64,000 nucleotides of DNA, from NCBI RefSeq assembly GCF_918797505.1, contig NC_092795.1:63483056-63547055 (forward strand), written 5' to 3'. The notes beneath the pieces were generated by a model that saw only the letters and a list, made by a program, of their open reading frames with translations, ran no database searches and had not been told where the DNA came from. This document shows, in pieces, positions 62,973 to 64,000 of the stretch (positions are counted from its first letter, which is position 1; every line of letters starts with the position of its first letter). The stretch comes from Bemisia tabaci (Eukaryota; Arthropoda; Insecta; Hemiptera; Aleyrodidae). The position numbers and the translations under genes are program-made.

Positions 62973-64000
62973 TTTAATGAAAGTTTGCAGTTTTGCAGCT
63001 TTCCTCTGTATTCAATTTCTTGTACTTTTTTATCTTTTTGACTATAAAGTGGGTGGACATTTTTTCCATTTTCTATGGTTCTTGTGGCCTTGAAAACTGC
63101 TTGAAATTGAAATTTTTTAAGGCTTTTAAAGAGCTTGATTTTTTGGAGGATGGGTGTAAAAATCTTGAATTCACTCATTACAAGTTTGTAAAAAATAATA
63201 ATGTAAACGACTCAATCTTACTTTTTATTTTAATACAATTGAACGAGTTTCGTGGGCGCTACCCTCATCCTCAGCAATAACCTGCGACTGGCTTAATTGG
63301 TGGAGAAGGTGGTGTTGTCTTATGATCAGCTGATCTTTTCCCTGTGTTGCCTGATTTAATTACATAGTTTAAATAAAATATTAGATGTGCCCGTCAAGTC
63401 TGTGTTAAATGTAATCCAGTGAAAGATGGAAATGTTTTCCTAAGGATCTAGTTCAGCCTTATTATTAACTTCTTTTAATAAAACCAGTTTGAAATTGATG
63501 TCTAGTGTCTCAGAAATGTTCAGCTACAGCAGATCTGTGTGTTTGTCTATGTTTGACATTTCTCACTTGTTCTTGGGCTCTTACTTAAATCGACTGACTT
63601 GTCTGGCCCAAACAAACTTTTTTGCACCTTTCAAACTTAATTTCATATATTCCTGGTTTATCCAAGTCATCCTCAGCCATTTCCTTTTTTCTACTGAAGC
63701 TGTTACACACATTGAAATTATTCTTAAAACTCAGTCCAACGTCAACCTTAAATTTCAAAATATTTTTAATAAGTTTGACATTATTAGATGTAACATAAAT
63801 GATAAATAAACCCTTCCAGTCCCAAGGATTATTGTAATACTATTTTCAAAGTTAGTGGAGCATTATTGTGCAGATGCAAAATGCTAGGAAACGCCATACA
63901 AATTGTGATCATCGAATTTGAAGTTTTTTCTAAATCGGCCTGTGCTTACACTTAAGTTCTCGAAACGGGTCCAATTTTAACTTTTCTTATCTGCATGGAA
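62973..64000 (+). other. VARS2 3' UTR and flank
   Basis: AT-rich sequence after the VARS2 stop. It contains the candidate polyadenylation signals but no other gene I can support. Short open frames here show no recognisable domains. Confidence 0.5.
63372..63482 (+). terminator. polyadenylation signals of VARS2
   Basis: Two AATAAA hexamers, 63372-63377 and 63477-63482, follow the VARS2 stop at 62972 by 400 to 510 bp. A further ATAAATAAA-type run is near 63800. Any of them could end the transcript. Confidence 0.4.

Noticed and set aside
1..64000. A new multi-gene defence or mobile system
   Set aside because: All recognisable genes are conserved housekeeping genes or known transposon classes; no co-oriented cluster of novel genes is present.

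Overview
The window is nuclear DNA of an animal, most likely an insect. It is AT-rich, its genes are cut into 10 or more short exons by GT/AG introns of up to several kb, and the introns are full of mobile-element debris: mariner and Tigger-type elements, fold-back MITEs, a piggyBac-like MITE and an APE-type LINE. Coding matches are to conserved metazoan genes. I cannot name the species; a hemipteran would fit, but that is only inference. There are no operons, CRISPR arrays, rRNA genes or convincing tRNA genes. A run of exactly 500 N at 43847-44346 marks a scaffold gap.

Layout. (1) 69-13579, plus strand: the 3' ten coding exons of WDR26, a CTLH/WD40 subunit of the GID/CTLH ubiquitin ligase; the 5' end lies left of the window. 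(2) 34025-14566, minus strand: SUPT7L (STAF65-gamma), a SAGA/STAGA subunit, with seven well-supported exons down to 27044 and three tentative 3' exons. It converges on WDR26. (3) 36745-34490, minus strand: a fragmentary gene I do not recognise, whose exon frames do not all chain cleanly. (4) 37295-62972, plus strand: a valyl-tRNA synthetase, most like mitochondrial VARS2, with twelve phase-consistent exons and an unidentified 5' end. (5) 41437-40478, minus strand: an intronless NDUFAF1/CIA30 gene for complex I assembly, nested antisense in the first large intron of the synthetase gene.

Mobile elements. The best preserved is a minus-strand APE-type LINE (47296-50223) with a 959-codon open frame for endonuclease plus reverse transcriptase, inserted in a VARS2 intron. 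It is flanked by direct repeats of about 520 bp that include the end of a VARS2 exon with its splice donor, far longer than a usual target-site duplication. The long SUPT7L introns hold near-perfect fold-back elements at 18324-19012 and 21953-22923 and a decayed mariner at 24203-25171.

The genes are housekeeping genes of different pathways: ubiquitin ligase, chromatin, mitochondrial translation and complex I assembly. The only functional pairing suggested is the nested VARS2/NDUFAF1 arrangement, both with mitochondrial roles. I found no evidence of an undescribed multi-gene system. The most unusual items are the LINE with giant flanking duplications and the small dispersed repeat families seen several times within this one window.
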